From Pseudomonas sp. ANT_H12B (lineage in GTDB: Bacteria; Pseudomonadota; Gammaproteobacteria; Pseudomonadales; Pseudomonadaceae), in the NCBI RefSeq assembly GCF_008369325.1, contig NZ_VOBI01000009.1, positions 186,001-250,000 of the forward strand: a stretch of DNA of 64,000 nucleotides. The letters run 5' to 3'. Positions 29,169 through 42,047 of this stretch are shown here, piece after piece. The notes beneath the pieces were generated by a model. It was given only the letters and a program-made list of their open reading frames with translations. It was not told the DNA's origin and searched no databases. Numbering within the stretch: the stretch's first letter is position 1; every line of letters starts with the position of its first letter. The position numbers and the translations under genes are program-made.

Positions 29169-29549
29169 TCAGTCGTTGTACTGACTCAACAACCGCTCCA
29201 GCCGGGCGCTGAGGCGGCGTTTGATCTCGGTTTCGATGTGCGGGGCAAAATCGTCGATCACGTCTTGCATGATCAATTGCGCGGCGGCGCGCAGTTCGCT
29301 GTCCAGGTACAGCAGGGCATCGGGACCCTTGCTGGCGGCCGAAGCCGGTGGGGCGGTTGGTGTCGGTGCGATGGCCGGTTCAGGAGTGCCGACCGTATCG
29401 AACAACATCGGAATCTGTTCCTGATCACCTTCTTCGACCGTGTCGGTCAGCAGCGGTGGTTGCAGGTTGTCATCGCCGAGCAGTTGGCGGATCGACTCAA
29501 GGTCGTCCAGCAGATGCGCGGACTTTTGCTGCGGTTTTGGAGTGTCCAT
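29169..29549 (-). CDS. Conserved hypothetical acidic protein linked to holC/pepA
   Basis: A 126-residue protein of unknown function. The N-terminal half is acidic and low in complexity (DDLESIRQLLGDDN, then an Ala/Pro-rich stretch about 58-77). The C-terminal 45 residues are the conserved part (LDSELRAAAQLIMQDVIDDFAPHIETEIKRRL), a likely amphipathic helix. No signal peptide or membrane segment. In other Pseudomonas it is found between holC and valS; here valS does not follow. It starts 8 bases after holC. Confidence 0.8.
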   Translation of the reverse strand: MDTPKPQQKSAHLLDDLESIRQLLGDDNLQPPLLTDTVEEGDQEQIPMLFDTVGTPEPAIAPTPTAPPASAASKGPDALLYLDSELRAAAQLIMQDVIDDFAPHIETEIKRRLSARLERLLSQYND

Positions 29550-29557
29550 CGGAATGC

Positions 29558-29986
29558 TCAGAGTCGCTGTAAACGGTGATCTTGCAGAGGATAGCCCTGT
29601 TCGCGGTAGAAACGGAAACTCTCCCGCGCAGCCGTACGTATCGTCGGATCTTCCACCACCACTTCGGCCACCCGGGCGAACTTGTTGGCAAAAGCCGGGA
29701 CTTTCAGGTCGAGATTGACCAGCAAATCCTGATGCAGGCCGCAGTCATCACCAAGGCCCAGAACAATCAGGCCATCCGGTTCGCTTTCGGCGGGGCCATG
29801 GGGCACGAAACTTTCGCCCTTGAAGGCCCACAGGCGCGCATCGAGATCGTCGCGCTGGGTGGCATCGCTGCAATGCAGGTAGATACGGTGGCCCATGCGC
29901 CAGGCTTTTTCGGTGAGCTTGCAGGCAAAATCCAGCCGCGCTGAAGGATCGGCGCTGGGCAGGATATAGAAGTCGACTTTGGTCAT
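29558..29986 (-). CDS. holC: DNA polymerase III subunit chi
   Basis: HolC (chi) joins the clamp loader to single-stranded DNA-binding protein. The 142-residue protein has the family start TKVDFYILPSADPSARLDFACKL and the central YLHCSDATQRDDLDARLWAF segment; length and order are typical. It lies 60 bases downstream of pepA, in the usual pepA-holC pair. Confidence 0.92.
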   Translation of the reverse strand: MTKVDFYILPSADPSARLDFACKLTEKAWRMGHRIYLHCSDATQRDDLDARLWAFKGESFVPHGPAESEPDGLIVLGLGDDCGLHQDLLVNLDLKVPAFANKFARVAEVVVEDPTIRTAARESFRFYREQGYPLQDHRLQRL

Positions 29987-30046
29987 TGCGGTTCCTGAGC
30001 CAAGGGTGGCGTCACCGGTCAGTGACGCCGCCCCGGGTCATCGGTT

Positions 30047-31699
<1,653 letters not shown>

Positions 31700-31724
31700 T
31701 TAACCGCCTGCTTGAGCGTGCGCA

Positions 31725-31753
31725 GTGACAGGCGCGCTCAATCACAGGATAAT
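31725..31753 (+). promoter_or_regulatory. Predicted sigma-70 promoter of lptFG
   Basis: GTGACA (31725-31730) and GATAAT (31748-31753) are 17 bases apart, 90 bases before the lptF start. The rest of the 306-base pepA-lptF gap (31538-31843) shows no gene and no terminator; it must also contain the pepA promoter, which I could not place. Confidence 0.55.
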
Positions 31754-31843
31754 GCGCATCTTTTTCGGCGGCTCTGCTCTGCGAGCCGGCTGATGCGTTT
31801 GCTTGTTTGGCCGCCTTAGCCTGACAACCCTGGAGTGTCTGGT

Positions 31844-32962
31844 TTGATCGTCTTCCGTTATCTGTCCCGCGAAGTCCTGTTGACCTTGAGCGCCGTCAGC
31901 GCCGTGCTGCTGGTCATCATCATGAGCGGTCGCTTCATCAAATACCTCGCCCAGGCGGCTTCGGGCCTTCTGGATCCGGGTTCACTGTTCCTGATCATGG
32001 GCTTTCGCCTGCCGGGTTTCCTGCAGCTGATCCTGCCATTGGGACTGTTCCTGGGGATTCTGCTGGCGTATGGCCGGCTGTACCTGGAAAGCGAAATGAC
32101 CGTGCTGTCGGCCACCGGCATGAGTCAGCAACGTCTGTTTGCCATGACCCTTTTTCCGGCCACTCTGGTTGCCCTGGTCGTGGCGTGGTTGAGCCTGAGC
32201 CTGGCGCCACAAGGTGCCAATCAGTTTCAGTTGCTCCTGAACAAGCAGGACGCCCTGACCGAGTTCGACACCCTGGAGCCGGGTCGCTTCCAGGCCCTGC
32301 GGGACGGCACGCGGGTGACCTATACCGAAACACTGTCGGATGACCGTATCAACCTCGGCGGTGTGTTCATTTCGCAAAAGAACGTCAATTCCGATAACAA
32401 GGATCGCGGGATTTCCGTGCTGGTGGCCGAGAAGGGCCGTCAGGAAATCCGCCCCGACGGCAACCGCTACCTGATTCTCGACAACGGCTATCGCTACGAT
32501 GGCAACCCGGGGCAGGCCGACTACCGGGCGATCAAGTACGACGAGTACGGCGTATTGCTGCCTAAACCGGACGTCAGCGACGAAGTCACCGACCGTGATG
32601 CGATGACGACCAGCTCCTTGCTGGGCAGTGACGACATTCGTTCCCGCACCGAGCTGCAATGGCGTCTGTCGTTGCCATTGCTGGTCTTCATCGTGGCCCT
32701 GATGGCGGTGCCGCTGTCGCGGGTTAATCCGCGCCAGGGTCGTTTCCTCAAGCTGCTGCCGGCGATTCTTCTTTATATGGCTTACCTGTCCATCCTGATT
32801 GCCGCTCGCGGCGCCCTCGAAAAGGGCAAAATTCCGCCCGCGCTTGGGTTGTGGTGGGTGCATGCGATATTCCTGGTCATTGGCCTGGGCTTGCTCTATT
32901 GGGAGCCGTTGCGCTTGAAGATGGCGAGTCGCCGCGCTGCGCTGGAGGTGGCTCGTGGTTAA
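31844..32962 (+). CDS. lptF: LPS export permease LptF
   Basis: LptF and LptG form the membrane part of the LptB2FG ABC transporter that pulls lipopolysaccharide from the inner membrane. A TTG start (MIVFRYLSREVLLTL) is chosen because GGAG lies 8 bases upstream and it gives the family N-terminus; a GTG three codons earlier overlaps that ribosome site. The 372-residue protein has three N-terminal and three C-terminal membrane segments around a periplasmic beta-jellyroll (about 125-265). It overlaps lptG by 8 bases. Confidence 0.94.
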   Translation: MIVFRYLSREVLLTLSAVSAVLLVIIMSGRFIKYLAQAASGLLDPGSLFLIMGFRLPGFLQLILPLGLFLGILLAYGRLYLESEMTVLSATGMSQQRLFAMTLFPATLVALVVAWLSLSLAPQGANQFQLLLNKQDALTEFDTLEPGRFQALRDGTRVTYTETLSDDRINLGGVFISQKNVNSDNKDRGISVLVAEKGRQEIRPDGNRYLILDNGYRYDGNPGQADYRAIKYDEYGVLLPKPDVSDEVTDRDAMTTSSLLGSDDIRSRTELQWRLSLPLLVFIVALMAVPLSRVNPRQGRFLKLLPAILLYMAYLSILIAARGALEKGKIPPALGLWWVHAIFLVIGLGLLYWEPLRLKMASRRAALEVARG

Positions 32963-34016
32963 GCTCGATCGCTACATTGGTAGCAGCGTATTCGTGGCGA
33001 TCCTGGCGGTGCTGGGGATCATTCTCGGTCTGGCAACGTTGTTTGCCTTCATCGACGAGATGGGTGACGTCAGCGATACCTACACCCTGGTTGATGTGTT
33101 GAGTTACGTTCTGCTGACGGCCCCGCGTCGTCTTTACGACATGTTGCCGATGGCGGCACTGATCGGCTGCCTGATCGGCCTCGGCAGCCTGGCCAGCCAC
33201 AGCGAACTGACCATCATGCGTGCAGCGGGCGTGTCGATCGGGCGAATCGTCTGGGCGGTCATGAAACCGATGCTGGTCCTGATGGTGGTGGGCGTGTTGA
33301 TTGGCGAGTACGTGGCGCCGGCGACCGAAAGCACCGCCCAGGCCAATCGCTCGCTGGCTCAGGGCAGTGGTGACGCACAAAGTGCCAAGCACGGTCTGTG
33401 GCACCGTCAGGGTGACGAGTTCATTCACGTCAACTCCGTGCAGCCCAATGGTCTTTTGTATGGCGTTACCCGTTATCGCTTCGACAAGGAGCGCCACATG
33501 CTGTCGGCGAGCTTCTCCAAGCGCGCGGAGTTCGACAAGGATCACTGGCAACTGAGCGAAGTCACCACCACGCTGTTCCACGACAAGAGCACCGAAGTGG
33601 TGAGCACGCCGGTCGAGCGCTGGGACGTGGCGCTGAGCCCGCAACTGCTCAGCACGGTGGTAATGTCCCCCGACTCGTTGTCGATCACCGGTCTGTGGGG
33701 CTACATCCACTACCTGGCTGACCAGGGGCTGAACAATGGCCGTTACTGGCTGGCATTTTGGGTCAAGGTGTTGCAGCCGTTGGTCACCGCAGCCCTGGTG
33801 CTGATGGCCATTTCCTTCATCTTCGGTCCGCTGCGCTCGGTGACCCTCGGTCAGCGCGTATTTACCGGTGTGCTGGTGGGTTTCACCTTCCGCATCGTCC
33901 AGGATCTGCTGGGCCCTTCGAGCCTGGTGTTCGGTTTCTCGCCGCTGTTTGCGGTGTTGTTGCCAGCCAGTGTCTGTGCCTTGGCCGGGGTCTGGCTGTT
34001 GCGTCGGGCCGGTTGA
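32955..34016 (+). CDS. lptG: LPS export permease LptG
   Basis: Partner of LptF in LPS extraction. The 353-residue protein begins VKLDRYIGSSVFVAILAVLG, with membrane segments at about 10-35, 50-75 and 95-120, a periplasmic domain (about 125-265), and three further C-terminal segments. The GTG start overlaps the lptF end, so both subunits are made in step. A terminator follows about 30 bases after the stop. Confidence 0.95.
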   Translation: MVKLDRYIGSSVFVAILAVLGIILGLATLFAFIDEMGDVSDTYTLVDVLSYVLLTAPRRLYDMLPMAALIGCLIGLGSLASHSELTIMRAAGVSIGRIVWAVMKPMLVLMVVGVLIGEYVAPATESTAQANRSLAQGSGDAQSAKHGLWHRQGDEFIHVNSVQPNGLLYGVTRYRFDKERHMLSASFSKRAEFDKDHWQLSEVTTTLFHDKSTEVVSTPVERWDVALSPQLLSTVVMSPDSLSITGLWGYIHYLADQGLNNGRYWLAFWVKVLQPLVTAALVLMAISFIFGPLRSVTLGQRVFTGVLVGFTFRIVQDLLGPSSLVFGFSPLFAVLLPASVCALAGVWLLRRAG

Positions 34017-34047
34017 TCGCGGGTATTTCCCGCTCTGACTGTTAATG

Positions 34048-34080
34048 AAAACGCCTCTGTCGCAAGACCGGGGCGTTTTT
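34048..34080 (+). terminator. Terminator of lptFG
   Basis: AAAACGCCTC pairs with GGGGCGTTTT (one G-T pair) around a twelve-base loop, ending in five T. Confidence 0.85.
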
Positions 34081-34186
34081 GTATGCGCCGTCTGACCTGC
34101 GAACGTGACGCTTGCGCCGTGGATCAGGTACAATTCCCGGCTATTTTTCGGCGGGCTATGCCTGCAGCCTTTTTGAGTGTTGATCC

Positions 34187-35986
34187 GTGAGTGATTTGAG
34201 TCATATCCGCAATTTCTCCATCATCGCCCACATTGACCATGGCAAGTCGACGCTGGCTGATCGCTTCATCCAGATGTGCGGCGGCCTTGCCGAGCGTGAA
34301 ATGGAAGCCCAGGTGCTGGACTCCATGGACCTGGAACGTGAACGCGGGATCACCATCAAGGCCCACAGCGTCACCCTGTATTACACCGCTCGCGACGGTA
34401 TCAAGTACCAGCTGAACTTCATTGACACCCCGGGCCACGTCGACTTCACCTATGAAGTCAGCCGGTCGCTGGCGGCCTGTGAAGGTGCGTTGCTGGTGGT
34501 CGATGCCGGTCAGGGCGTTGAAGCGCAATCGGTTGCCAACTGCTACACGGCGATCGAGCAGGGCCTGGAAGTCATGCCGGTCCTGAACAAGATCGACCTG
34601 CCTCAGGCCGATCCGGACCGCGTCAAAGAAGAAATCGAAAAAATCATCGGCATCGATGCCACCGACGCGGTCGAGTGCAGTGCCAAGACCGGCCTGGGCG
34701 TCGACGAAGTGCTCGAGCGTCTGGTTCACACCATTCCTGCTCCGACCGGCAACTACGAAGATCCGCTGCAAGCGTTGATCATCGACTCCTGGTTCGACAA
34801 CTACCTGGGCGTTGTCTCCCTGGTGCGTGTGCGTCACGGTCGCGTGAAGAAGGGCGACAAGATTCTGGTCAAGTCCACCGGCAAGATCCACCTGGTGGAC
34901 AGCGTCGGTGTCTTCAACCCCAAACACACCGCCACCGTTGACCTGAAGGCCGGCGAAGTGGGCTTCATCATCGCCGGTATCAAGGACATTCACGGTGCAC
35001 CGGTCGGTGACACCCTGACCTTGAGCTCCACCCCCGACGTTGACGTGCTGCCCGGCTTCAAACGCATTCAGCCGCAGGTATACGCCGGCCTGTTCCCGGT
35101 CAGCTCCGACGACTTCGAAGATTTCCGTGAGGCCCTGCAAAAGCTCACGCTCAACGACTCGTCCCTGCAATACACCCCGGAAAGCTCCGACGCGCTGGGC
35201 TTCGGCTTCCGCTGCGGGTTCCTCGGCATGTTGCACATGGAAATCATCCAGGAGCGCCTGGAGCGCGAGTACGACCTGGACCTGATCACCACGGCGCCGA
35301 CGGTAATTTTCGAGCTGTTGCTGAAAACCGGTGAAACGATTTACGTCGACAACCCGTCGAAGCTTCCGGACCTGTCCTCGATCGAAGACATGCGCGAGCC
35401 GATCGTGCGGGCCAATATTCTTGTGCCGCAAGAGCACCTGGGCAACGTCATTACCCTGTGTATCGAAAAGCGTGGCGTACAGCACGACATGCTGTTCCTC
35501 GGTACCCAGGTCCAGGTGACCTACGATCTGCCGATGAACGAAGTGGTCCTGGACTTCTTCGACCGTCTGAAATCCACCAGCCGTGGCTATGCTTCGCTGG
35601 ATTACCATTTCGATCGTTATCAATCGGCTAATCTGGTGAAACTGGATGTGCTGATCAACGGTGACAAGGTCGACGCCCTCGCGTTGATCGTGCACAAGGA
35701 TAACGCGCACTACAAAGGTCGCCAGTTGACCGAGAAGATGAAAGAACTGATTCCACGTCAGATGTTCGACGTCGCGATCCAGGCCGCCATTGGCGGGCAG
35801 ATCATTGCGCGGACCTCTGTCAAGGCGCTCAGAAAGAACGTATTGGCCAAATGCTACGGCGGTGACGTTAGCCGTAAGAAGAAACTGCTTGAAAAGCAAA
35901 AGGCCGGTAAGAAACGCATGAAGCAAGTCGGTAACGTGGAAATTCCACAAGAAGCCTTCCTTGCAGTGCTCAGGTTGGATAGTTAG
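34187..35986 (+). CDS. lepA: Translation elongation factor 4 (LepA)
   Basis: LepA is a ribosome-binding GTPase that helps translation initiation and recovery of stalled ribosomes. The 599-residue protein has the G motifs [15 protein letters not shown] (about 11-25), DTPGHVDF and [10 protein letters not shown], then the EF-G-like domains and the LepA-specific C-terminal domain ending in [22 protein letters not shown] start. It is usually preceded by mucD in Pseudomonas; here it follows lptG. A TACAAT 58 bases upstream may be its -10 box. Confidence 0.97.
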   Translation: MSDLSHIRNFSIIAHIDHGKSTLADRFIQMCGGLAEREMEAQVLDSMDLERERGITIKAHSVTLYYTARDGIKYQLNFIDTPGHVDFTYEVSRSLAACEGALLVVDAGQGVEAQSVANCYTAIEQGLEVMPVLNKIDLPQADPDRVKEEIEKIIGIDATDAVECSAKTGLGVDEVLERLVHTIPAPTGNYEDPLQALIIDSWFDNYLGVVSLVRVRHGRVKKGDKILVKSTGKIHLVDSVGVFNPKHTATVDLKAGEVGFIIAGIKDIHGAPVGDTLTLSSTPDVDVLPGFKRIQPQVYAGLFPVSSDDFEDFREALQKLTLNDSSLQYTPESSDALGFGFRCGFLGMLHMEIIQERLEREYDLDLITTAPTVIFELLLKTGETIYVDNPSKLPDLSSIEDMREPIVRANILVPQEHLGNVITLCIEKRGVQHDMLFLGTQVQVTYDLPMNEVVLDFFDRLKSTSRGYASLDYHFDRYQSANLVKLDVLINGDKVDALALIVHKDNAHYKGRQLTEKMKELIPRQMFDVAIQAAIGGQIIARTSVKALRKNVLAKCYGGDVSRKKKLLEKQKAGKKRMKQVGNVEIPQEAFLAVLRLDS

Positions 35987-35991
35987 GTCCT

Positions 35992-36846
35992 ATGTCACTA
36001 AATTTCCCGCTGTTGCTGGTCATCGCCGTGTTCGTCTGCGGCCTGTTGGCGTTGCTCGATCTGGTTTTCCTGGCGCCGCGTCGGCGTGCTGCCATTGCTT
36101 CCTATCAGGGCAGCGTCAGCCAGCCTGACGGGCTGGTGGTCGAGAAGCTGAACAAAGAGCCGCTGCTGGTCGAATACGGCAAGTCGTTCTTCCCGGTGTT
36201 GTTCATCGTGCTGGTGCTGCGTTCGTTCCTGGTGGAACCGTTCCAGATTCCTTCCGGTTCGATGAAACCGACCCTGGACGTTGGCGACTTCATTCTGGTG
36301 AACAAGTTTTCTTACGGGATCCGCCTGCCGGTGCTCGACAAGAAAGTCATCGAAGTCGGTGATCCGCAGCGCGGCGATGTGATGGTGTTCCGCTACCCGA
36401 GCGATCCGAACGTCAACTACATCAAGCGTGTAGTGGGCCTGCCGGGTGACCAGATTCGTTACACCGGCGACAAGCGTCTGTTCGTCAACGGTGAGTCGAT
36501 TGCCGAGCAACTGGTCGGCTCCGAGCCGGGCACGTTGGGCAGCGCCGAGCTCTACAAGGAAAAACTCGGCATCGCCGAGCACCTGATCCGCAAGGAAATG
36601 AGCCGCTACCGCGCAACGCCGGACCATTCGTGGACCGTGCCTGCCGGGCACTACTTCATGATGGGCGACAACCGCGACAACTCGAACGACAGTCGCTACT
36701 GGGATGATCCGAGCATTCCCAAGGATCTGCTGGGCATGGTTCCCGACAAGAATATCGTCGGCAAGGCCTTCGCAGTCTGGATGAGCTGGCCGGAACCTAA
36801 ACTCAGTCACCTGCCGAATTTCTCGCGGGTTGGCCTGATCAAGTAA
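35992..36846 (+). CDS. lepB: Signal peptidase I
   Basis: LepB cuts signal peptides from exported proteins. The 284-residue protein has two N-terminal membrane segments (about 5-27 and 66-80), the catalytic serine in IPSGSMKPTL (Ser90) and the catalytic lysine in NYIKRVVGLPGD (Lys145), and the GDNRDNSNDSRYW box (about 224-236). It starts 5 bases after lepA, as usual. Confidence 0.97.
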   Translation: MSLNFPLLLVIAVFVCGLLALLDLVFLAPRRRAAIASYQGSVSQPDGLVVEKLNKEPLLVEYGKSFFPVLFIVLVLRSFLVEPFQIPSGSMKPTLDVGDFILVNKFSYGIRLPVLDKKVIEVGDPQRGDVMVFRYPSDPNVNYIKRVVGLPGDQIRYTGDKRLFVNGESIAEQLVGSEPGTLGSAELYKEKLGIAEHLIRKEMSRYRATPDHSWTVPAGHYFMMGDNRDNSNDSRYWDDPSIPKDLLGMVPDKNIVGKAFAVWMSWPEPKLSHLPNFSRVGLIK

Positions 36847-36854
36847 TCACACAC

Positions 36855-36956
36855 GGCGCTGTTGAACACAGCGCCGAATGCATTTCTGGAACCGGCACAA
36901 TCGGCGCCAGAAGCATGAAAACAATGATATTCAGGACGTAATTTTTGAACACAGCG
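36855..36956. repeat. Hairpin and 12-bp direct repeat in the lepB-rnc gap
   Basis: GGCGCTGT/ACAGCGCC forms an 8-bp hairpin (36855-36875), and TTGAACACAGCG occurs twice (36862-36873 and 36945-36956). The gap of 184 bases lacks the small membrane-protein gene that other Pseudomonas carry here. A 29-codon frame beginning at the second repeat (TTG at 36945) ends at a TGA overlapping the rnc start; it may be a remnant. Confidence 0.5.
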
Positions 36957-37030
36957 TTAATTGTCCCAAGCCTGCGCCGACTCTCGGCGATGGCGGTGGA
37001 ATCCAACCACGAACTCAGCGTGGGTAAACC

Positions 37031-37720
37031 GTGAGCGTTTCCTTAAGCCGTCTCGAGCGTCAGCTCGGCTACACCTTCAAGGATCAGGAACTGATGGTCC
37101 TGGCCCTGACTCACCGCAGCTTTGCCGGGCGCAACAACGAACGCCTGGAATTCCTCGGTGATGCCATCCTTAACTTCGTCGCGGGCGAAGCGCTGTTCGA
37201 TCGCTTCCCGCTGGCCCGCGAAGGCCAATTGTCGCGTTTGCGCGCACGCCTGGTGAAAGGTGAGACCCTGGCCGTACTGGCCCGTGGTTTCGATCTGGGC
37301 GAATACCTGCGCCTGGGTTCCGGTGAATTGAAAAGCGGCGGTTTTCGTCGCGAATCGATTCTGGCCGATGCCCTGGAAGCACTGATTGGTGCGATTTACC
37401 TGGACGCCGGCATGGACATGGCGCGCGAGCGCGTGCTGGCCTGGCTGGCCGGGGAGTTCGAAGGCCTGACACTGGTCGACACCAACAAAGATCCGAAAAC
37501 CCGCCTGCAGGAATTCCTGCAGTCGCGCGGTTGTGAGCTGCCGCGTTACGAAGTGGTGGATATCCAGGGTGAGCCGCATTGCCGGACGTTTTTCGTCGAA
37601 TGTGAAATCACCTTACTGAATGAAAAAAGCCGAGGTCAGGGTGTGAGCCGTCGTATTGCCGAACAGGTAGCGGCCGCTGCAGCACTGATTGCCCTGGGCG
37701 TGGAGAATGGCCATGACTGA
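37031..37720 (+). CDS. rnc: Ribonuclease III
   Basis: RNase III cuts double-stranded RNA in rRNA precursors and many messages. The 229-residue protein has the signature [11 protein letters not shown] (about 37-47), conserved acidic residues near [15 protein letters not shown] (about 114-128), and a C-terminal double-strand RNA-binding domain (about 154-225). GTG start. The last 8 bases overlap era. Confidence 0.97.
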   Translation: MSVSLSRLERQLGYTFKDQELMVLALTHRSFAGRNNERLEFLGDAILNFVAGEALFDRFPLAREGQLSRLRARLVKGETLAVLARGFDLGEYLRLGSGELKSGGFRRESILADALEALIGAIYLDAGMDMARERVLAWLAGEFEGLTLVDTNKDPKTRLQEFLQSRGCELPRYEVVDIQGEPHCRTFFVECEITLLNEKSRGQGVSRRIAEQVAAAAALIALGVENGHD

Positions 37721-38615
37721 TTCAACCGCAACTCGCTGTGGCTATGTTGCCATCGTCGGCCGTCCGAACGTGGGCAAGTCCACGCTGCTGAACCATATCC
37801 TGGGTCAGAAGCTGGCGATCACCTCGCGCAAGCCGCAGACTACCCGTCACAACATGCTGGGCATCAAGACTGAAGGCGCTATCCAGGCTGTTTACGTCGA
37901 CACCCCGGGCATGCACAAAGGTGGCGAGAAGGCCCTCAACCGTTACATGAACAAGACCGCTTCGGCGGCGTTGAAAGACGTCGACGTGGTGATCTTCGTG
38001 GTTGACCGCACCAAGTGGACCGACGAAGACCAGATGGTCCTCGAACGCGTCCAGTACGTGACCGGCCCTTTGATCGTGGCGCTGAACAAGACTGACCGCA
38101 TCGAAGACAAAGCCGAGCTGATGCCGCACCTGAGCTGGTTGCAGGAACAGCTGCCGAACGCGCAGATCATGCCGATCTCGGCCCAGCACGGGCACAACCT
38201 CGAGGCACTGGAGCGTGTGATTGCCGGTTACCTGCCGGAAAACGATCACTTCTTCCCGGAAGACCAGATCACCGACCGCAGCAGCCGTTTCCTCGCCGCT
38301 GAACTGGTGCGTGAGAAAATCATGCGCCAGATGGGCGCCGAGCTGCCGTACCAGATCACCGTGGAAATCGAAGAGTTCAAGCAGCAGGGGAAAACCCTGC
38401 ACATCCATGCCTTGATCCTCGTCGAACGTGATGGTCAGAAGAAAATCATCATTGGCGACAAGGGCGAGCGGATCAAACGCATCGGCACCGAAGCGCGCAA
38501 GGACATGGAGCTGCTGTTCGACTCCAAGATCATGCTCAACCTCTGGGTCAAAGTGAAAGGCGGCTGGTCCGACGACGAGCGCGCCTTGCGTTCGCTGGGT
38601 TACGGCGACCTGTAA
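37713..38615 (+). CDS. era: GTPase Era
   Basis: Era is an essential GTPase that binds 16S rRNA during 30S maturation. The ATG inside the rnc end gives [19 protein letters not shown] and 300 residues. G motifs: [12 protein letters not shown] (about 15-26), [12 protein letters not shown] (about 125-128); the KH RNA-binding domain with [13 protein letters not shown] lies near residue 247. Coupled to rnc by an 8-base overlap, the classical rnc-era arrangement. Confidence 0.97.
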   Translation: MTDSTATRCGYVAIVGRPNVGKSTLLNHILGQKLAITSRKPQTTRHNMLGIKTEGAIQAVYVDTPGMHKGGEKALNRYMNKTASAALKDVDVVIFVVDRTKWTDEDQMVLERVQYVTGPLIVALNKTDRIEDKAELMPHLSWLQEQLPNAQIMPISAQHGHNLEALERVIAGYLPENDHFFPEDQITDRSSRFLAAELVREKIMRQMGAELPYQITVEIEEFKQQGKTLHIHALILVERDGQKKIIIGDKGERIKRIGTEARKDMELLFDSKIMLNLWVKVKGGWSDDERALRSLGYGDL

Positions 38616-38640
38616 CACCGGTCAGCGCTGCACTGTAGAA

Positions 38641-38734
38641 CCCTGTGGGAGCGGGCTTGCCCGCGATGAGGATGTAACATTCAGCAGAGTTGTTGAATGT
38701 GAATCCGCCATCGCGGGCAAGCCCGCTCCCACAT
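38641..38734. repeat. REP pair (inverted)
   Basis: CCTGTGGGAGCGGGCTTGCC and the inverse GGGCAAGCCCGCTCCCACAT are separated by about 50 bases, inserted between era and recO, which otherwise form one operon. Confidence 0.9.
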
Positions 38735-38780
38735 TAGGTTTGTGTTGATTTCAAGCCGGCACTTCTTCAGCGAGACGCCC

Positions 38781-39470
38781 ATGTCCCCAACCCCACCCAC
38801 CGGCCAACTCGCCTATGTACTCCATAGCCGCGCCTACCGCGAAAGTAGCGCGCTGGTGGATTTCCTCACGCCGCAAGGTCGGCTGCGGGCGGTGTTGCGC
38901 AGTGCGCGGGGCAAGGCCGGGACACTGGCGAGGCCGTTCGTGCCGCTGGAAGTCGAGTTCCGTGGGCGTGGCGAGCTGAAGAATGTCGGGCGCATGGAAA
39001 GCGCTGGCGTTTCAACCTGGCTCAGCGGTGAGGCGTTGTTCAGTGGCCTCTATCTCAATGAGCTACTGATTCGTCTGTTGCCGTCCGAAGACCCGCATCC
39101 CGGTGTATTCGATCACTACGCCGCGACCTTGCTTGCTCTGGCAGAAGGCCGTCCGCTGGAGCCGTTGCTGCGCTCGTTCGAATGGCGACTGCTGGATGAT
39201 CTCGGCTACGGCTTTGCGCTGAACACTGACATCCACGGCGAGCCCATCGTCCTGGACGGTCTCTATCGCCTGCAAGTGGACGCTGGCCTGGAACGGGTCT
39301 ACCTGCTGCAACCCGGTCTGTTCAACGGCGCCGAACTGCTGGCCATGGCCGAGGCCGACTGGACCGCGCCCGGTGCATTGTCCGCAGCCAAACGTTTGAT
39401 GCGCCAAGCGCTGGCCGTGCATCTGGGCGGTCGTCCGCTGGTCAGTCGTGAGCTATTTCGCAAGCCGTAG
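38781..39470 (+). CDS. recO: DNA repair protein RecO
   Basis: RecO works with RecR to load RecA on SSB-coated single strands. The ATG giving [21 protein letters not shown] fits the family; 229 residues. It has an N-terminal OB fold (about 8-80, [20 protein letters not shown]) and a helical C-terminal domain. The Cys zinc motif of some RecO proteins is absent, as in other Pseudomonas. A REP pair separates it from era. Confidence 0.93.
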   Translation: MSPTPPTGQLAYVLHSRAYRESSALVDFLTPQGRLRAVLRSARGKAGTLARPFVPLEVEFRGRGELKNVGRMESAGVSTWLSGEALFSGLYLNELLIRLLPSEDPHPGVFDHYAATLLALAEGRPLEPLLRSFEWRLLDDLGYGFALNTDIHGEPIVLDGLYRLQVDAGLERVYLLQPGLFNGAELLAMAEADWTAPGALSAAKRLMRQALAVHLGGRPLVSRELFRKP

Positions 39471-39517
39471 TCTCCCCGTATGCTGTGCGCCGAATCTTTA
39501 AATTCAGGAGCGCTTCC

Positions 39518-40264
39518 GTGACCACCAGCAATCGCATTCTTCTTGGCGTGAACATCGACCACGTTGCCACCCTGCGTCAGGCCCGGGGCACGCGCTATCC
39601 GGATCCGGTCAAGGCAGCACTGGATGCGGAAGAGGCGGGCGCGGACGGCATCACCGTGCACCTGCGTGAAGACCGTCGGCACATCCAGGAGCGCGACGTG
39701 TTGCTGCTCAAGGACGTGCTGCAAACCCGCATGAACTTCGAGATGGGCGTGACCGAAGAGATGATGGCGTTCGCCGAACGCATCCGTCCGGCGCACATTT
39801 GCCTGGTGCCGGAAACCCGTCAGGAGCTGACGACCGAAGGGGGTCTGGACGTGGCGGGGCAGGAAGCACGGATTAAAGCGGCGGTGGACCGTCTGGCGAA
39901 GATCGGCTGTGAAGTGTCGCTGTTCATCGATGCTGACGAACGGCAGATTGCGGCCTCGCGTCGTGTCGGTGCACCGGCAATCGAACTGCATACGGGGCGT
40001 TACGCGGATGCCGAGACACCGACCGAAGTGGCCGAAGAACTCAAACGCGTAGGCGACGGTGTGGCGTTTGGTCTGGCCCAAGGGTTGATCGTCAATGCCG
40101 GCCATGGCCTGCATTATCACAACGTTGAAGCCGTGGCTGCGATCAAAGGCATCAACGAACTGAACATCGGCCACGCGCTGGTGGCTCATGCGTTGTTTGT
40201 CGGCTTCAAGTCGGCGGTTTCGGAGATGAAGGCTTTGATTCTGGCCGCTGCGTTGAAAGGCTAG
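39518..40264 (+). CDS. pdxJ: Pyridoxine 5'-phosphate synthase PdxJ
   Basis: PdxJ joins deoxyxylulose 5-phosphate and aminoacetone phosphate in vitamin B6 synthesis. GTG start with AGGAG 7 bases upstream, 248 residues. The barrel motifs [17 protein letters not shown] (about 8-24), [13 protein letters not shown] (about 47-59) and [15 protein letters not shown] (about 196-210) are all present. Downstream of recO in the usual order. Confidence 0.96.
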   Translation: MTTSNRILLGVNIDHVATLRQARGTRYPDPVKAALDAEEAGADGITVHLREDRRHIQERDVLLLKDVLQTRMNFEMGVTEEMMAFAERIRPAHICLVPETRQELTTEGGLDVAGQEARIKAAVDRLAKIGCEVSLFIDADERQIAASRRVGAPAIELHTGRYADAETPTEVAEELKRVGDGVAFGLAQGLIVNAGHGLHYHNVEAVAAIKGINELNIGHALVAHALFVGFKSAVSEMKALILAAALKG

Positions 40265-40300
40265 ATCGGCCGCGATGGCGTCTTTGAAGGCAGCGAAGAT

Positions 40301-41875
<1,575 letters not shown>

Positions 41876-42047
41876 TCAACATAAAAAATAACGTCTTTTG
41901 CCCGTCCCGATAAGCGTCGGATACGGGGCCGCAGACCCGGCCCGACGTTCGGGTGCAGCCACACGTGCCGTTTCGGGTGATGTCGCGGGCTGTTTAGGCT
42001 AGAATGCACGGCCTCAAAGCACACCCCTTCCCGAGGCTGTCCCGAAG

